Assembly (NCBI GenBank): GCA_963700185.1
Contig: CAVOWP010000013.1
Span: forward strand, 62,001 to 126,000
Direction of reading: 5' to 3'
Source: AP-15 sp963700185
GTDB taxonomy: Bacteria; Pseudomonadota; Alphaproteobacteria; ATCC43930; CGMCC-115725
Length of the DNA stretch: 64,000 bases
Shown here: in pieces, positions 17,073-25,645 of the stretch
How the letters are laid out: the number at the start of each line of letters is the position of its first letter
Numbering within the stretch: position 1 is the first letter of the stretch
Made by a program: the position numbers and the translations under genes
The notes under the pieces: model-generated
The model's database searches: none
Told to the model about the DNA's origin: nothing
What the model saw: the letters and a program-made list of their open reading frames with translations, nothing else

Positions 17073-18047
17073 TCAACTCACCTTGACGAGCTTTTGCAGG
17101 CTGCGGAGGCCGGGCGGCAATTGCTCGCCCTTGGCGCGGACGCGGCGGCCCCAATTGGTGAACGAAACTTCGCCGACATAGATGTCGCCGCGCGAGTCGA
17201 CGGCGAGCCCGTGCGGCGAGATGAACTGGCCGGGGTTGAGCCCGGCATGGGCGTGCCCCAGCCGCGCCAAGAGCTCGCCCTTGCTGGTATAAATGCTGAC
17301 CCGCGGACCGCAATTCGGCAGGTCGATATTGACCGCCATGTCGGGCCCGATCTCGCCGATAAAGAAGCGCGGGGTCCTGGTGCCGCTCTCCATGTAGAGG
17401 CCGGAGGGGCGGTGCATGTTGTTCCATTGCGCCTCGTATTTGCCGTCGCCGTCGAACACCTGGACACGGTGGTTCTCGCGGTCGGCGACATAGACCCAGC
17501 CGTCGGGGTCGCAGCAGATATTGTGGGCGATGTTGAACTGACCGGGGTCGGTGCCGGGTTCGCCCCACGAGGTCACCCGTTTGCCGTCCGGCGTGTATTT
17601 GTGGACGCGGGAATTGCCGTAGCCGTCGGAGATGTACAGGTAGTCGCACTGCGGCGACAAGGCGGTGTGGGTGCAGCGGTGAAACGGCTCGCCGCTCATA
17701 TAAGGTGCGGGCTTGCCGGGGACGCCGACGGTCAGCAGCACCTTGCCGTCGAGGGTGCACTGGCGAACCGTGTGGTCGCCGTCATCGGTCAGCCAGATCG
17801 TATCGTCCGGCGCCAAGTGCACCCCATGCGGACGCAGGAAGATGCCCTCGCCCCACGAGCGGAGGAAATTGCCGTCGCGGTCGAACACGCACATCGGGTG
17901 CTTGCCGCGGTTGAAGGCGTAAACGTTGTCGTTCTTGTCGACGCCGACCGCGGCGACGTCGGCGTTGAACTCCATGCCCGGCGGCAGCTTAGCCCAATTG
18001 TCACTGACCTCGTAACGATAGCCGTCCGTTCCGAGTGTTACCGACAT
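17073..18047 (-). CDS. NHL-repeat beta-propeller protein (PAL-like)
   Basis: The 324-residue protein consists of NHL-type propeller blades: FLRPHGVHLAPDDTIWLTDD, GQFNIAHNICCDPDGWVYVA, DRENHRVQVFDGDGKYEAQW and GQFISPHGLAVDSRGDIYVG are four of them. It resembles proteins annotated as peptidyl-alpha-hydroxyglycine alpha-amidating lyase, but no signal peptide is present, and the enzyme assignment is uncertain. The start is ATG 18047, preceded by AAAAGGGGAA; the open frame continues upstream through the RNase P RNA gene and is not coding there. Co-transcribed with the cyclase-family gene; possibly a lactone or ring-opening pathway. Confidence 0.75.
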   Translation of the reverse strand: MSVTLGTDGYRYEVSDNWAKLPPGMEFNADVAAVGVDKNDNVYAFNRGKHPMCVFDRDGNFLRSWGEGIFLRPHGVHLAPDDTIWLTDDGDHTVRQCTLDGKVLLTVGVPGKPAPYMSGEPFHRCTHTALSPQCDYLYISDGYGNSRVHKYTPDGKRVTSWGEPGTDPGQFNIAHNICCDPDGWVYVADRENHRVQVFDGDGKYEAQWNNMHRPSGLYMESGTRTPRFFIGEIGPDMAVNIDLPNCGPRVSIYTSKGELLARLGHAHAGLNPGQFISPHGLAVDSRGDIYVGEVSFTNWGRRVRAKGEQLPPGLRSLQKLVKVS

Positions 18048-18231
18048 GGCGTTCCCCTTTTTTGGGTCCTGGGATGGTTTGCAGGGATTATAGAAGCGCC
18101 CGCTCGCGGCACAATCCCGATCCGGCCTCGCGCGGCTGAGGTGGTGCGGCCCATTAAATCCCATGCGGCCGTTTGCGTGCGTGTTCCTTCCGGCTTTGAC
18201 AGGCGGGTCGCGAACTCCCAAATTTTCTAGT

Positions 18232-18644
18232 GCCAGACGGCCGGATGGCCGCTCTCCGCCTTTCGGCGGGGGGAGGAAAGTCCGGGCTCCACGGAGGTAC
18301 GGTGCCGGGTAACGCCCGGCGGGGGCGACCCCAGGGAAAGTGCCACAGAAAGTACACCGCCAGTCCGTCTCGGAACAACGGGGCGGACGGCAAGGGTGAA
18401 ACGGTGCGGTAAGAGCGCACCGCGCCGCCGGCAACGGCGGCGGCAGGGAAAACCCCACCGGGAGCAAGACCAAGTAGGAGTGGCAGGCATTCCCTTTTGC
18501 GGGAATGCCGGGCGGACCTTCGCGCCGCCGCTCGGGTCGGTCGCACGAGGCGCTCGGCAACGAGCGTCCCAGAGGAATGGCCATCCCCGCTCCGAGGACC
18601 AGCTCCTCGGAGTGGGACAGAACCCGGCTTACAGGCCGTCTGGC
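18232..18644 (+). ncRNA. rnpB: RNase P RNA, type A
   Basis: The catalytic RNA of tRNA 5' processing. The ends pair perfectly: GCCAGACGGCC (18232 on) with GGCCGTCTGGC (ending 18644). Conserved internal blocks are visible: GAGGAAAGTCCGGGCTCCA (CR I), CCCAGGGAAAGTGCCACAGA (CR II), GGTAAGAGCGCACC (CR III) and near the 3' end GGACAGAACCCGGCTTACA (CR V). About 413 nt, in the normal range. A CTTTTT run follows and may end transcription. It is transcribed toward mraZ. Confidence 0.97.
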
Positions 18645-18717
18645 GCTCTTTTTAAGAACATTTCAAGAACTCACGCGGGCAGCAAAAAGAAATTCATGGT
18701 TTTATTTAGAAAAACCA

Positions 18718-18746
18718 TTGACGCCCATATCGTACCATGATATCCC
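18718..18746 (+). promoter_or_regulatory. Candidate sigma-70 promoter of the dcw cluster
   Basis: TTGACG at 18718-18723 and TATCCC at 18741-18746 are 17 bases apart, 100 bases before the mraZ start. An inverted repeat, ATGGTTTT...AAAACCAT (18695-18717), touches the -35 box. Two TGGGGG runs lie between promoter and start (near 18776 and 18835), the sort of TGGG repeats that MraZ binds. Confidence 0.5.
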
Positions 18747-18845
18747 ATCTTCACCCATGGACGGGCATTGCCGATGGGGGGAAACTCGGCACTGCCTATC
18801 GGGCGCCCCTTGCCGAGCGTCCACGGGCGAGCGTTGGGGGAAGAA

Positions 18846-19316
18846 GTGGACTTGTTTTTCTCCACTTTCGTGAACAAGGTCGACCGCAAGGGGCGAGTTT
18901 CAGTGCCGGCGACCTTTCGCGCTGCTGTCGCAGACCAAAGCTTTCCCGGAATAATCGTTTTCCCCTCGTTCAAGTATCAGGCGCTCGATGCCAGCGGCAT
19001 CAAGCGGATGGAGGAGATGAGCTCGCGAATGGATACTTTAGAGGAGTTTTCCGAGGATCACGACAACCTCGGAATGCTGTTCGCTTCATCGCACTCGCTC
19101 CCGTTCGATCCGGAAGGCCGCGTCACCCTGCCCGAAACCCTCGCCGAGCATGCCCACATCACCGACAGCGCGGCATTTGTCGGGCTGGGGAAGAGTTTTC
19201 AGATCTGGGAGCCGACCCGCTTCGCCGAGCACCAAGCGATGCTGCGCGAGCGGGCGCGCCGCCAGGGAACCAGATTGCCGCCGCCGCGCGGCCCCGCCGA
19301 GCGGCGCCGGGAATGA
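18846..19316 (+). CDS. mraZ: Transcriptional regulator MraZ
   Basis: MraZ is a nucleoid-associated repressor of its own dcw operon with two AbrB-like domains. Here both copies are seen: FSTFVNKVDRKGRVSVPATF (residues 5-24) and SLPFDPEGRVTLPETLAEHA (near 85). Length is 156 residues. I use the GTG at 18846 (VDLFFSTFVNKVDRKGR) because GGGGGAAG precedes it and the protein then begins like other MraZ; ATG 18768 would add 26 residues of low similarity. The stop overlaps the rsmH start (ATGA). First gene of the cluster. Confidence 0.9.
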   Translation: MDLFFSTFVNKVDRKGRVSVPATFRAAVADQSFPGIIVFPSFKYQALDASGIKRMEEMSSRMDTLEEFSEDHDNLGMLFASSHSLPFDPEGRVTLPETLAEHAHITDSAAFVGLGKSFQIWEPTRFAEHQAMLRERARRQGTRLPPPRGPAERRRE

Positions 19317-20365
19317 CCGGCCGGCGGTTACACAGGCCTGAACCAGCCGCACCGGCGATCGAGCCCAAGGCGGTCCGATCTGCTGGGCACATTCCGGTTC
19401 TTCTCGACGCCGTCCTCGCTGCGCTGGCCCCGCGCCACGATGCCGTCTATGTCGACGGGACTTTCGGCGGCGGCGGCTACAGCGAGGCGTTGCTCAATGC
19501 AGCGCACTGCCGGGTCTTCGGCATCGACCGAGATCCCGAGGCGGTGCGGCGGGGCCGCGGCTTGGCCGAGCGTTACGGCGAACGCCTTCGTATCCTCGAA
19601 GGACGCTTCGGCGACATGGCGCAGCTCCTGGCGCAGGTGAACGCCGACCCGATCGCCGGAATCGCCCTCGATCTCGGCGTCTCCTCGACCCAGCTCGACA
19701 CGGCGGAACGCGGCTTCTCGTTCCGTTTCGACGGCCCGCTCGACATGCGGATGAGCGGCGCCGGACAGAGCGCCGCGGATCTGGTCGCGACCTGGTCGGA
19801 ATCCGACCTTGCCGAGCTGATCCGTGCGCTTGGCGAGGAGCGGTTCGCCCGCCGGGTCGCCCGCGCGATCGACTTGGCGCGACAGCGGCGCCCCATCCAG
19901 CGCACCACCGAGCTGGCGGATATCGTTCGCGCGGCAATCCCGCAATCCGAACCCGGGCAGGACCCAGCGACGCGGACATTCCAGGCGTTGCGGATCGCCG
20001 TGAACGACGAATTGGGCGAGCTCGATCGCGGTCTTGCCGCGGCCGAGCAGCTGCTGGCGCCCGGCGGAAGGCTCGCCGTGGTGTCGTTCCACTCGCTCGA
20101 GGATCGCCGGGTCAAGGAGTTCTTGCGCCGGCGCAGCGACATGGCGCCGCGAGCCTCGCGACATCGGCCCGTCGGCGCAGATTTGCCTGGTCCGAGCTTC
20201 ACCTTGCTAACGCGCCGGGCGGTCAAGCCCAGCGCAGCGGAAATTGCCCATAACCCGCGCGCTCGCGCGGCACGGCTGCGAGCCGCGGCTCGGACTGCCG
20301 CGCCGCCATGGCCGCGCGATGGCGAGCGCCACCTTGGCGGCCGGCATAGGGGACCGGGTGCATGA
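19313..20365 (+). CDS. rsmH: 16S rRNA (cytosine-N4)-methyltransferase RsmH
   Basis: RsmH (MraW) methylates C1402 of 16S rRNA. The signature GHIPVLLDAVLAALAP begins near residue 25, followed by YVDGTFGGGGYSEALL (SAM motif I), GIDRDPEA, ALDLGVSSTQLD (near 125), FRFDGPLDMRM and VVSFHSLEDRRVKEF (near 260). Length is 350 residues, slightly long because of a 24-residue N-terminal and a basic C-terminal extension. It overlaps mraZ and ftsL by four bases on either side. Confidence 0.95.
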   Translation: MTGRRLHRPEPAAPAIEPKAVRSAGHIPVLLDAVLAALAPRHDAVYVDGTFGGGGYSEALLNAAHCRVFGIDRDPEAVRRGRGLAERYGERLRILEGRFGDMAQLLAQVNADPIAGIALDLGVSSTQLDTAERGFSFRFDGPLDMRMSGAGQSAADLVATWSESDLAELIRALGEERFARRVARAIDLARQRRPIQRTTELADIVRAAIPQSEPGQDPATRTFQALRIAVNDELGELDRGLAAAEQLLAPGGRLAVVSFHSLEDRRVKEFLRRRSDMAPRASRHRPVGADLPGPSFTLLTRRAVKPSAAEIAHNPRARAARLRAAARTAAPPWPRDGERHLGGRHRGPGA

Positions 20366-20964
20366 TCAGGCTCGGCACCCTGTTCTGGCTTGTCCTTGTT
20401 TCGACAACCGCCTTTGCGATGTTCGGGGTCAAATACCAGGTACAGGCACTCGAGGACGAGGTGGCGCGAACCAATCGGGCGACCGCCACGGAAGAGCACG
20501 AATTGCGGGTCCTCGAAGCCGAATGGGCTTACCTGACGCGGCCCGCGACCCTCGAAGCCATGAACCGGCAATTCCTGTCGCTCGGCCCGATCGCGACCAA
20601 GCAGCTTCACGCGACGGCAACCGATATCCCGATGCGGCCGCCGCCGCCCCCAGCCGAACCGCCTCCAGCCGAACCCCCCGCAATTGTCGCATCTGCCGAA
20701 CCGGCTCCGGCGGCAAACATGCCGCCGAGTGCACGGGAAGGAGTTCCGGTGCACACTCCCGAACCGGCGACACCGCAAACTGCGGCAGAGCCGCCCGTGA
20801 CGCAAAGCGCGCTGCGCGCCATGCCCGCCCTTTTGGAGAAGCCGGCGCCGGCGCCGCAACTGGCCAAGGCCGTGCCGGGTAAGGCGGCCGCGAAGCCTGC
20901 CAGCCCGCCGCGGCGCGCAAAATCGCTCGACGACCTGATTGCCCAGATCATGACGAGCCGGTGA
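20362..20964 (+). CDS. ftsL: Cell division protein FtsL, long Pro/Ala-rich tail
   Basis: FtsL is a bitopic inner-membrane protein of the FtsQLB complex. Residues 1-21 form the membrane helix (MIRLGTLFWLVLVSTTAFAM), followed by the coiled coil YQVQALEDEVARTNRATATE and HELRVLEAEWAYLTRPATLE, characteristic of alphaproteobacterial FtsL. From about residue 90 the protein becomes a proline- and alanine-rich linker of roughly 90 residues, ending with AKSLDDLIAQIMTSR, an amphipathic segment. At 200 residues it is much longer than the E. coli protein (121). Overlaps both neighbours by four bases. Confidence 0.85.
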   Translation: MIRLGTLFWLVLVSTTAFAMFGVKYQVQALEDEVARTNRATATEEHELRVLEAEWAYLTRPATLEAMNRQFLSLGPIATKQLHATATDIPMRPPPPPAEPPPAEPPAIVASAEPAPAANMPPSAREGVPVHTPEPATPQTAAEPPVTQSALRAMPALLEKPAPAPQLAKAVPGKAAAKPASPPRRAKSLDDLIAQIMTSR

Positions 20965-22745
20965 TGATCGCCGCCCAACCTTTCCAAGCTTATGACGACA
21001 ACCCTTGCCGGCCGCGGCATTTCAAGCCGCCGCCCTGCGCCCCCGTGGTTCCCGAGGGGCCGGCGAGAAAGGCGCTGGAGGCCTGCCGTGCCCGGCTGTT
21101 CTTTACCGGAATTTTGTTTGCCTGCGTCTTTGGCGTTGTCGCGTTGCGGGTCGTCGAAGTCGTGCTGCTCGAAGGCGGCACGGCCCAATCGCATATGCCG
21201 CGGTTCCGCATTCCGGCACCGCCGGCGCCCGCCCGCGCCGACATTGTCGACCGCAACGGCAGGCTCCTCGCCACGACGCTCGACAGCCCCTCGGTCTACG
21301 CCAACCCGAAGCAGATCCTCGACCCGGCGGACGCCACCCGCAAATTGGTGAAGGCCTTCCCGAGCCTCAAGACCCTCGAAGTGTACGCCAAGCTCACCTC
21401 GGGCAAGAGTTTTGTGTACCTGAAACGCCATTTGACGCCCCATGAACAATACGAGGTCAATCAGCTCGGTATCCCGGGGGTACAGTTCCAGCACGAGGAG
21501 CGCCGCATCTATCCGGATGGGACATTGACGGCGCATGTCGTCGGCTACACCGGCATCGACAATTCCGGTTTCGCAGGGATCGAGCGTGGCCTCGACGACA
21601 CGCTGAAGGACCGGCGGGAGCCCTTGCAGCTGTCGCTCGACCTCCGCCTCCAATACATCCTGCGGGAGGAGTTGCAGCGGGTGATCGACGACTTCACCGC
21701 GAAAGGCGCCGCCGGGTTGATCATGGACGTCAACACCGGCGAGATCCTTTCGATGGTGTCGCTGCCCGATTTCGATCCGAACCACCCGGGCGTCGCAGAC
21801 CCGGACCATCCGGACATCTCAATCGCGGACCGGATGTTCAACCGCAACACGCTCGGCGTTTACGAGCTCGGTTCGATCTTCAAGATCTTTACCGTGGCGA
21901 TGGCGCTCGATGCCGGCACCTCCACGCTCGCCAGCACCTATGACGCGAGCCACGACATCCATATCGGGCGCTTCACGATCGGGGATTATCACGGCAAGCA
22001 TCGGGTCCTGAACGTCCCCGAAATTCTCATGTATTCGTCAAATATCGGCGCAGCCAAGATGGCGATAGCCGCCGGCGGCCAAAGACAGCGGGAATTCCTT
22101 TCCCGCATAGGCTTGTTGCGGGCACCGAAGATCGAGGTATCGGAAGTGGCGGCGCCGCATTTCCCGGCGAAATGGCGGGAGGTCAACGTGATGACGATCG
22201 CCTTCGGCCACGGGATCTCGGTCACGCCGCTGAGCTTTGCCAGCGCGGCCGCGGCGCTCGTCAACGGCGGGGTTCTGCGCCAGGCCACCCTTGTCAAGCA
22301 ACCGACTGGCGATGTGCCGCAGGGTGAGCAGGTAATTTCGCCAAAGACTTCGGAACAAATGCGCAAGCTTATGCGATTAGTGGTTGAGCACGGGACCGGC
22401 ACGCAGGCCGCGGCTCCCGGCTACGTGGTGGGCGGCAAGACCGGCACGGCGGAGAAGATTTCGGGCAGACATTATGCAGAGAAAAAGCTGCTTTCGAGCT
22501 TTGTCGGGGTCTTTCCGATCAACGATCCGAAATATCTGATCTTGACCGTGGTCGACGAACCTCACCCCAACAAGCAGAGCCACGGCTACGCCACCGCCGG
22601 CTGGACGGTCGCCCCGGCAACCAGCCGGATAGTCCAGCGCATGGCGCCACTGGTCGGGGTGCAGCCGGTCGACGAGTCGTCGCCCGAGATCCAGCGGGCG
22701 CTGATGGTCGACACTCTGCAGGGCAAGCGGATTGAAGCTTACTGA
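20961..22745 (+). CDS. ftsI: Peptidoglycan transpeptidase FtsI (PBP3)
   Basis: The septal D,D-transpeptidase. A membrane helix (FFTGILFACVFGVVALRVVE) sits near residues 48-67, followed by the pedestal motif RADIVDRNGRLLATTLDSPS. Catalytic motifs: SxxK in ELGSIFKIF (Ser near 305), SxN in YSSNIGAAK (near 359) and KTGTAEK (near 493). Length 594, normal. A proline-rich cytoplasmic N-terminus of about 45 residues precedes the helix. Start GTG 20961 or ATG 20964 overlaps the ftsL stop; the last 14 bases overlap murE. Confidence 0.95.
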   Translation: MMIAAQPFQAYDDNPCRPRHFKPPPCAPVVPEGPARKALEACRARLFFTGILFACVFGVVALRVVEVVLLEGGTAQSHMPRFRIPAPPAPARADIVDRNGRLLATTLDSPSVYANPKQILDPADATRKLVKAFPSLKTLEVYAKLTSGKSFVYLKRHLTPHEQYEVNQLGIPGVQFQHEERRIYPDGTLTAHVVGYTGIDNSGFAGIERGLDDTLKDRREPLQLSLDLRLQYILREELQRVIDDFTAKGAAGLIMDVNTGEILSMVSLPDFDPNHPGVADPDHPDISIADRMFNRNTLGVYELGSIFKIFTVAMALDAGTSTLASTYDASHDIHIGRFTIGDYHGKHRVLNVPEILMYSSNIGAAKMAIAAGGQRQREFLSRIGLLRAPKIEVSEVAAPHFPAKWREVNVMTIAFGHGISVTPLSFASAAAALVNGGVLRQATLVKQPTGDVPQGEQVISPKTSEQMRKLMRLVVEHGTGTQAAAPGYVVGGKTGTAEKISGRHYAEKKLLSSFVGVFPINDPKYLILTVVDEPHPNKQSHGYATAGWTVAPATSRIVQRMAPLVGVQPVDESSPEIQRALMVDTLQGKRIEAY

Positions 22746-24222
22746 GCTGATCGCCCCTGTGTCGGCGCCCACGGAAATGAACGACCCTGAGATCGTCGGC
22801 CTCACTGCCGATTCGCGGAATGTGCAACCCGGCTTTCTATTCGCTGCCTTGCCCGGCACGAGACAGGACGGGCGCAGCTTCGCCGCTGACGCGGTCGCGC
22901 GCGGCGCCGTCGCCATTCTGACGGACGAGCCCGCTGCGCTCGCGCTTCCATCGAAGGAACGCGACAGGGTCCGCATTGTGACCGACCCGAACCCGCATCG
23001 CCGGCTGGCATTGCTGGCGGCACGCTTTCACGGACGGCAGCCGCGAACGATCGCCGCCGTTACCGGCACCAACGGCAAGACTTCGGTGGTCCATTTCACG
23101 CGCGAGATCTGGACGGCGCTCGGCCATCCGGCAGCGAGCCTCGGCACGCTCGGGCTGGTGACCGCCGCCGAGCATCGGCCCGGCGCGCTGACGACCCCGG
23201 ATCCGGTCGCGCTGCACCGCGATCTCGCCGGGCTGGCCGAACAAGGGATCGATCACGTCGCGATCGAGGCGTCGAGCCACGGCCTCCACCAGTTCCGGCT
23301 CGATGGTCTATCGGTCGCCGCCGCCGCGTTTACTAACCTGACGCGCGACCACCTCGATTACCACGGCGATATGGCACATTACCGGGCCGCCAAGGACCGC
23401 CTCTTCACTGCGCTTCTGATGCCGGGCGGCTCCGCAGTCCTCAACCGGGACAGCGCCGAGTTCGCGCGGCTCGAGGCGCTCTGCCGCGATGGCGGTCATC
23501 CGGTGATCGCCTATGGCGCCGATCCCGCGGCCGATCTGCGGCTGGTTGCCCGCGAGCCGCGCGTCGACAGTCAATTCCTGGTTCTGGATCTTTTCGGCCG
23601 CAGGCACGAGCTGTTGCTGCCGCTCGCCGGCGAGTTTCAGGCTATGAACGCGCTCGCGGCGCTGGGGTTGGTGATCGCGACCGGCGGGCCCGTGGCTGCC
23701 GCCACCGCCGCTCTCGCCGGTCTGACCGGTGTTCCCGGCCGCCTGCAATTCGTCGCCGGGCACGAGGGCGGCGGGGCGATCGTCGTCGATTACGCCCACA
23801 CGCCGGATGCACTGGCGACGGTTCTGACGGCGCTGCGCCCGCATGCCCACAGCCGCCTCGCCGTCCTGTTCGGCTGTGGCGGCGACCGCGACGCCGGCAA
23901 GCGTCCGTTGATGGGAGAGGTGGCGACCCGCTTGGCCGACCGCGTTTACGTCACCGACGACAATCCGCGAACCGAGCCGCCGGCCGAGATCCGGCGCGCC
24001 ATCCTCGAGGCGGCGCCGAACGCGATCGAGATCGGCGACCGCCGCGAGGCGATCGCGACGGCTATTGCCGAGCTGGCCGCGGGCGATCTCCTGGTCATCG
24101 CCGGCAAGGGGCACGAAACCGGCCAGATCATCGGCACCGAGACATATCCCTTCGACGATGCCGCAATCGCGCGCGAATTCGCGGGCGAGTCCCGGCCGTC
24201 ATCCCGTCGACGGGCCGGCTGA
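22732..24222 (+). CDS. murE: UDP-MurNAc-tripeptide synthetase MurE (meso-DAP adding)
   Basis: MurE adds the third residue of the stem peptide in the cytoplasm. Visible: LTADSRNVQPGFLFAALPG (N-terminal UDP domain), VTGTNGKTSV (ATP loop, near residue 113), TTPDP, EASSHGLHQFRLDGL, NLTRDHLDYHGD and, diagnostic, DNPRTEPP near residue 410, the motif of enzymes that use meso-diaminopimelate. Length 496. Start is a TTG inside the ftsI end (TTGAAGCTTACTGAG); the next codons fit MurE openings. The stop touches murF. Confidence 0.95.
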   Translation: MKLTELIAPVSAPTEMNDPEIVGLTADSRNVQPGFLFAALPGTRQDGRSFAADAVARGAVAILTDEPAALALPSKERDRVRIVTDPNPHRRLALLAARFHGRQPRTIAAVTGTNGKTSVVHFTREIWTALGHPAASLGTLGLVTAAEHRPGALTTPDPVALHRDLAGLAEQGIDHVAIEASSHGLHQFRLDGLSVAAAAFTNLTRDHLDYHGDMAHYRAAKDRLFTALLMPGGSAVLNRDSAEFARLEALCRDGGHPVIAYGADPAADLRLVAREPRVDSQFLVLDLFGRRHELLLPLAGEFQAMNALAALGLVIATGGPVAAATAALAGLTGVPGRLQFVAGHEGGGAIVVDYAHTPDALATVLTALRPHAHSRLAVLFGCGGDRDAGKRPLMGEVATRLADRVYVTDDNPRTEPPAEIRRAILEAAPNAIEIGDRREAIATAIAELAAGDLLVIAGKGHETGQIIGTETYPFDDAAIAREFAGESRPSSRRRAG

Positions 24223-25641
24223 TGACCGCGTTATGGACCGCCGCCGACGCTGCGGCCGCGACCGGCGGGTCGAGCTTGACGGAGTGGGCCGCGACAGGCG
24301 TCTCGATCGACACGCGCAGCCTGGCCCCGGGCGACCTGTTCGTCGCGCTGCACGGCCCCAACCACGACGGCCACGATTTTGTCGCGACTGCGCTGCAGCG
24401 GGGTGCCGCCGCGGCAATGGTGGACCGGGAAATCCCGCAGCTTCCGACGTCGGTCGCCGCTGCTCGGCGTCGCCGATACCCTGGCCGGTCTCGCCGCGCT
24501 CGGCGCGGCGGGGCGCAACCGCAGCGCGGCTCGGATCGTCGCCGTCACCGGCAGCGTCGGCAAGACCGGGACGAAGGAGGCGTTGCGCCTGGCGCTCGCC
24601 AGCTCCGGCCCGACCTATGCCTCGGCCGGCGGGCTCAACAATCATTGGGGAGCGCCTTTGTCGCTCGCCCGTTTACCACCGGAAGCTGGTTACGGCGTCT
24701 TCGAGCTCGGAATGAACCATCCCGGCGAGATCGCCGATCTCACGCGGCTCGTGCGCCCGCATGTCGCGGTGATCACGACGGTGGAGCCGGTGCATCTCGG
24801 CTTCTTCCCGTCGGTCGAGGCAATCGCCGATGCGAAGGCCGAGATCTTCCTCGGGCTGGAGCCCGGCGGCGTCGCGGTTCTCAACCGCGACAACCCGCAT
24901 TACGCAAGATTGGCTGCGGCCGCAAAGCGTGCCGGCGCCGTCGAGATCCTCGGCTTTGGAGCCCATCCGGAATCCGCCGCTCGCCTCGTCGATTGCGTGC
25001 TCGATTCGCGCGGCAGCACTGTCGAGGCTGGGTTTGCGGCGCGACACTCAGGTTTCGGGTGCCGGTCCCGGGCCGGCATTGGGTCATGAACGCACTCGCA
25101 GTGCTGGCCGCAGCGCAAGCCGCCGGCGCGGCTGTCGATCGCGCCGCGGAAGCGCTGGCCGAGCTGGAAGCACTGCCGGGCCGCGGCCGGCGCCACCAAC
25201 TCGCTTGGCGCGGCGGCACCTTGACGCGTGATCGACGAGAGCTACAACGCCAGCCCGCCGTCCATGCGCGCTGCCCTCGCCGTGCTCGCCGCCACCGAGC
25301 CGGGGCCCGGCGCAAGACGCGTAGCGGTGCTCGGCGATATGCTCGAGCTCGGCGACGCATCCGAGCGCCTGCACCGTGAGCTCGCCGAGCCGCTCGCCGC
25401 AGCCGGGGTCGATCGCGTCTTTCTGATCGGCGAGGCCATTGCCGCGCTGCACGAGGTTCTTCCCGAGGGGAAACGAGGCGGGTTGTGGCGATCGCCCGAG
25501 GAAGCTATGCCTGCGCTACTGCGCTTTCTCGAACCCGGCGATGTCGTGACGATCAAGGGCTCCCGCGGCGTGCGCGTCAGCCGCATCGTGGAGCTGCTGC
25601 GCGCGCAATCGGCCCGGCCCGAATGCCGGCAAGAGACGTGA
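24222..25641 (+). CDS. murF: UDP-MurNAc-tripeptide:D-Ala-D-Ala ligase MurF, three frame changes
   Basis: MurF attaches D-Ala-D-Ala to the UDP-MurNAc-tripeptide. Segments in order: frame A DTRSLAPGDLFVALHGPNHD (24310 on); change near 24460; frame B LLGVADTLAGLAALG, VAVTGSVGKTGTKEALRLAL (ATP loop), FELGMNHPGEIADL; change near 25040; frame A LRFRVPVPGRHWVMNALAVL; change near 25224; frame B VIDESYNASPPSMRAALAVL and LGDMLELGDASERLHRELAE to the stop at 25641. Every MurF landmark is present and each break is explained by one base. Since the gene is essential, read errors are far more likely than decay. Joined length is about 470 residues, as expected. Confidence 0.85.
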
Positions 25642-25645
25642 ATCG

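Noticed and set aside
17073..18584. NHL-protein frame extended over the RNase P RNA
   Set aside because: The first 180 residues are translated from rnpB on the opposite strand. The propeller and ribosome binding site start at 18047.
24222..25641. murF as a true pseudogene or a site of programmed frameshifting
   Set aside because: Three separate breaks with no slippery sequence pattern and full motif conservation fit read errors better than either.
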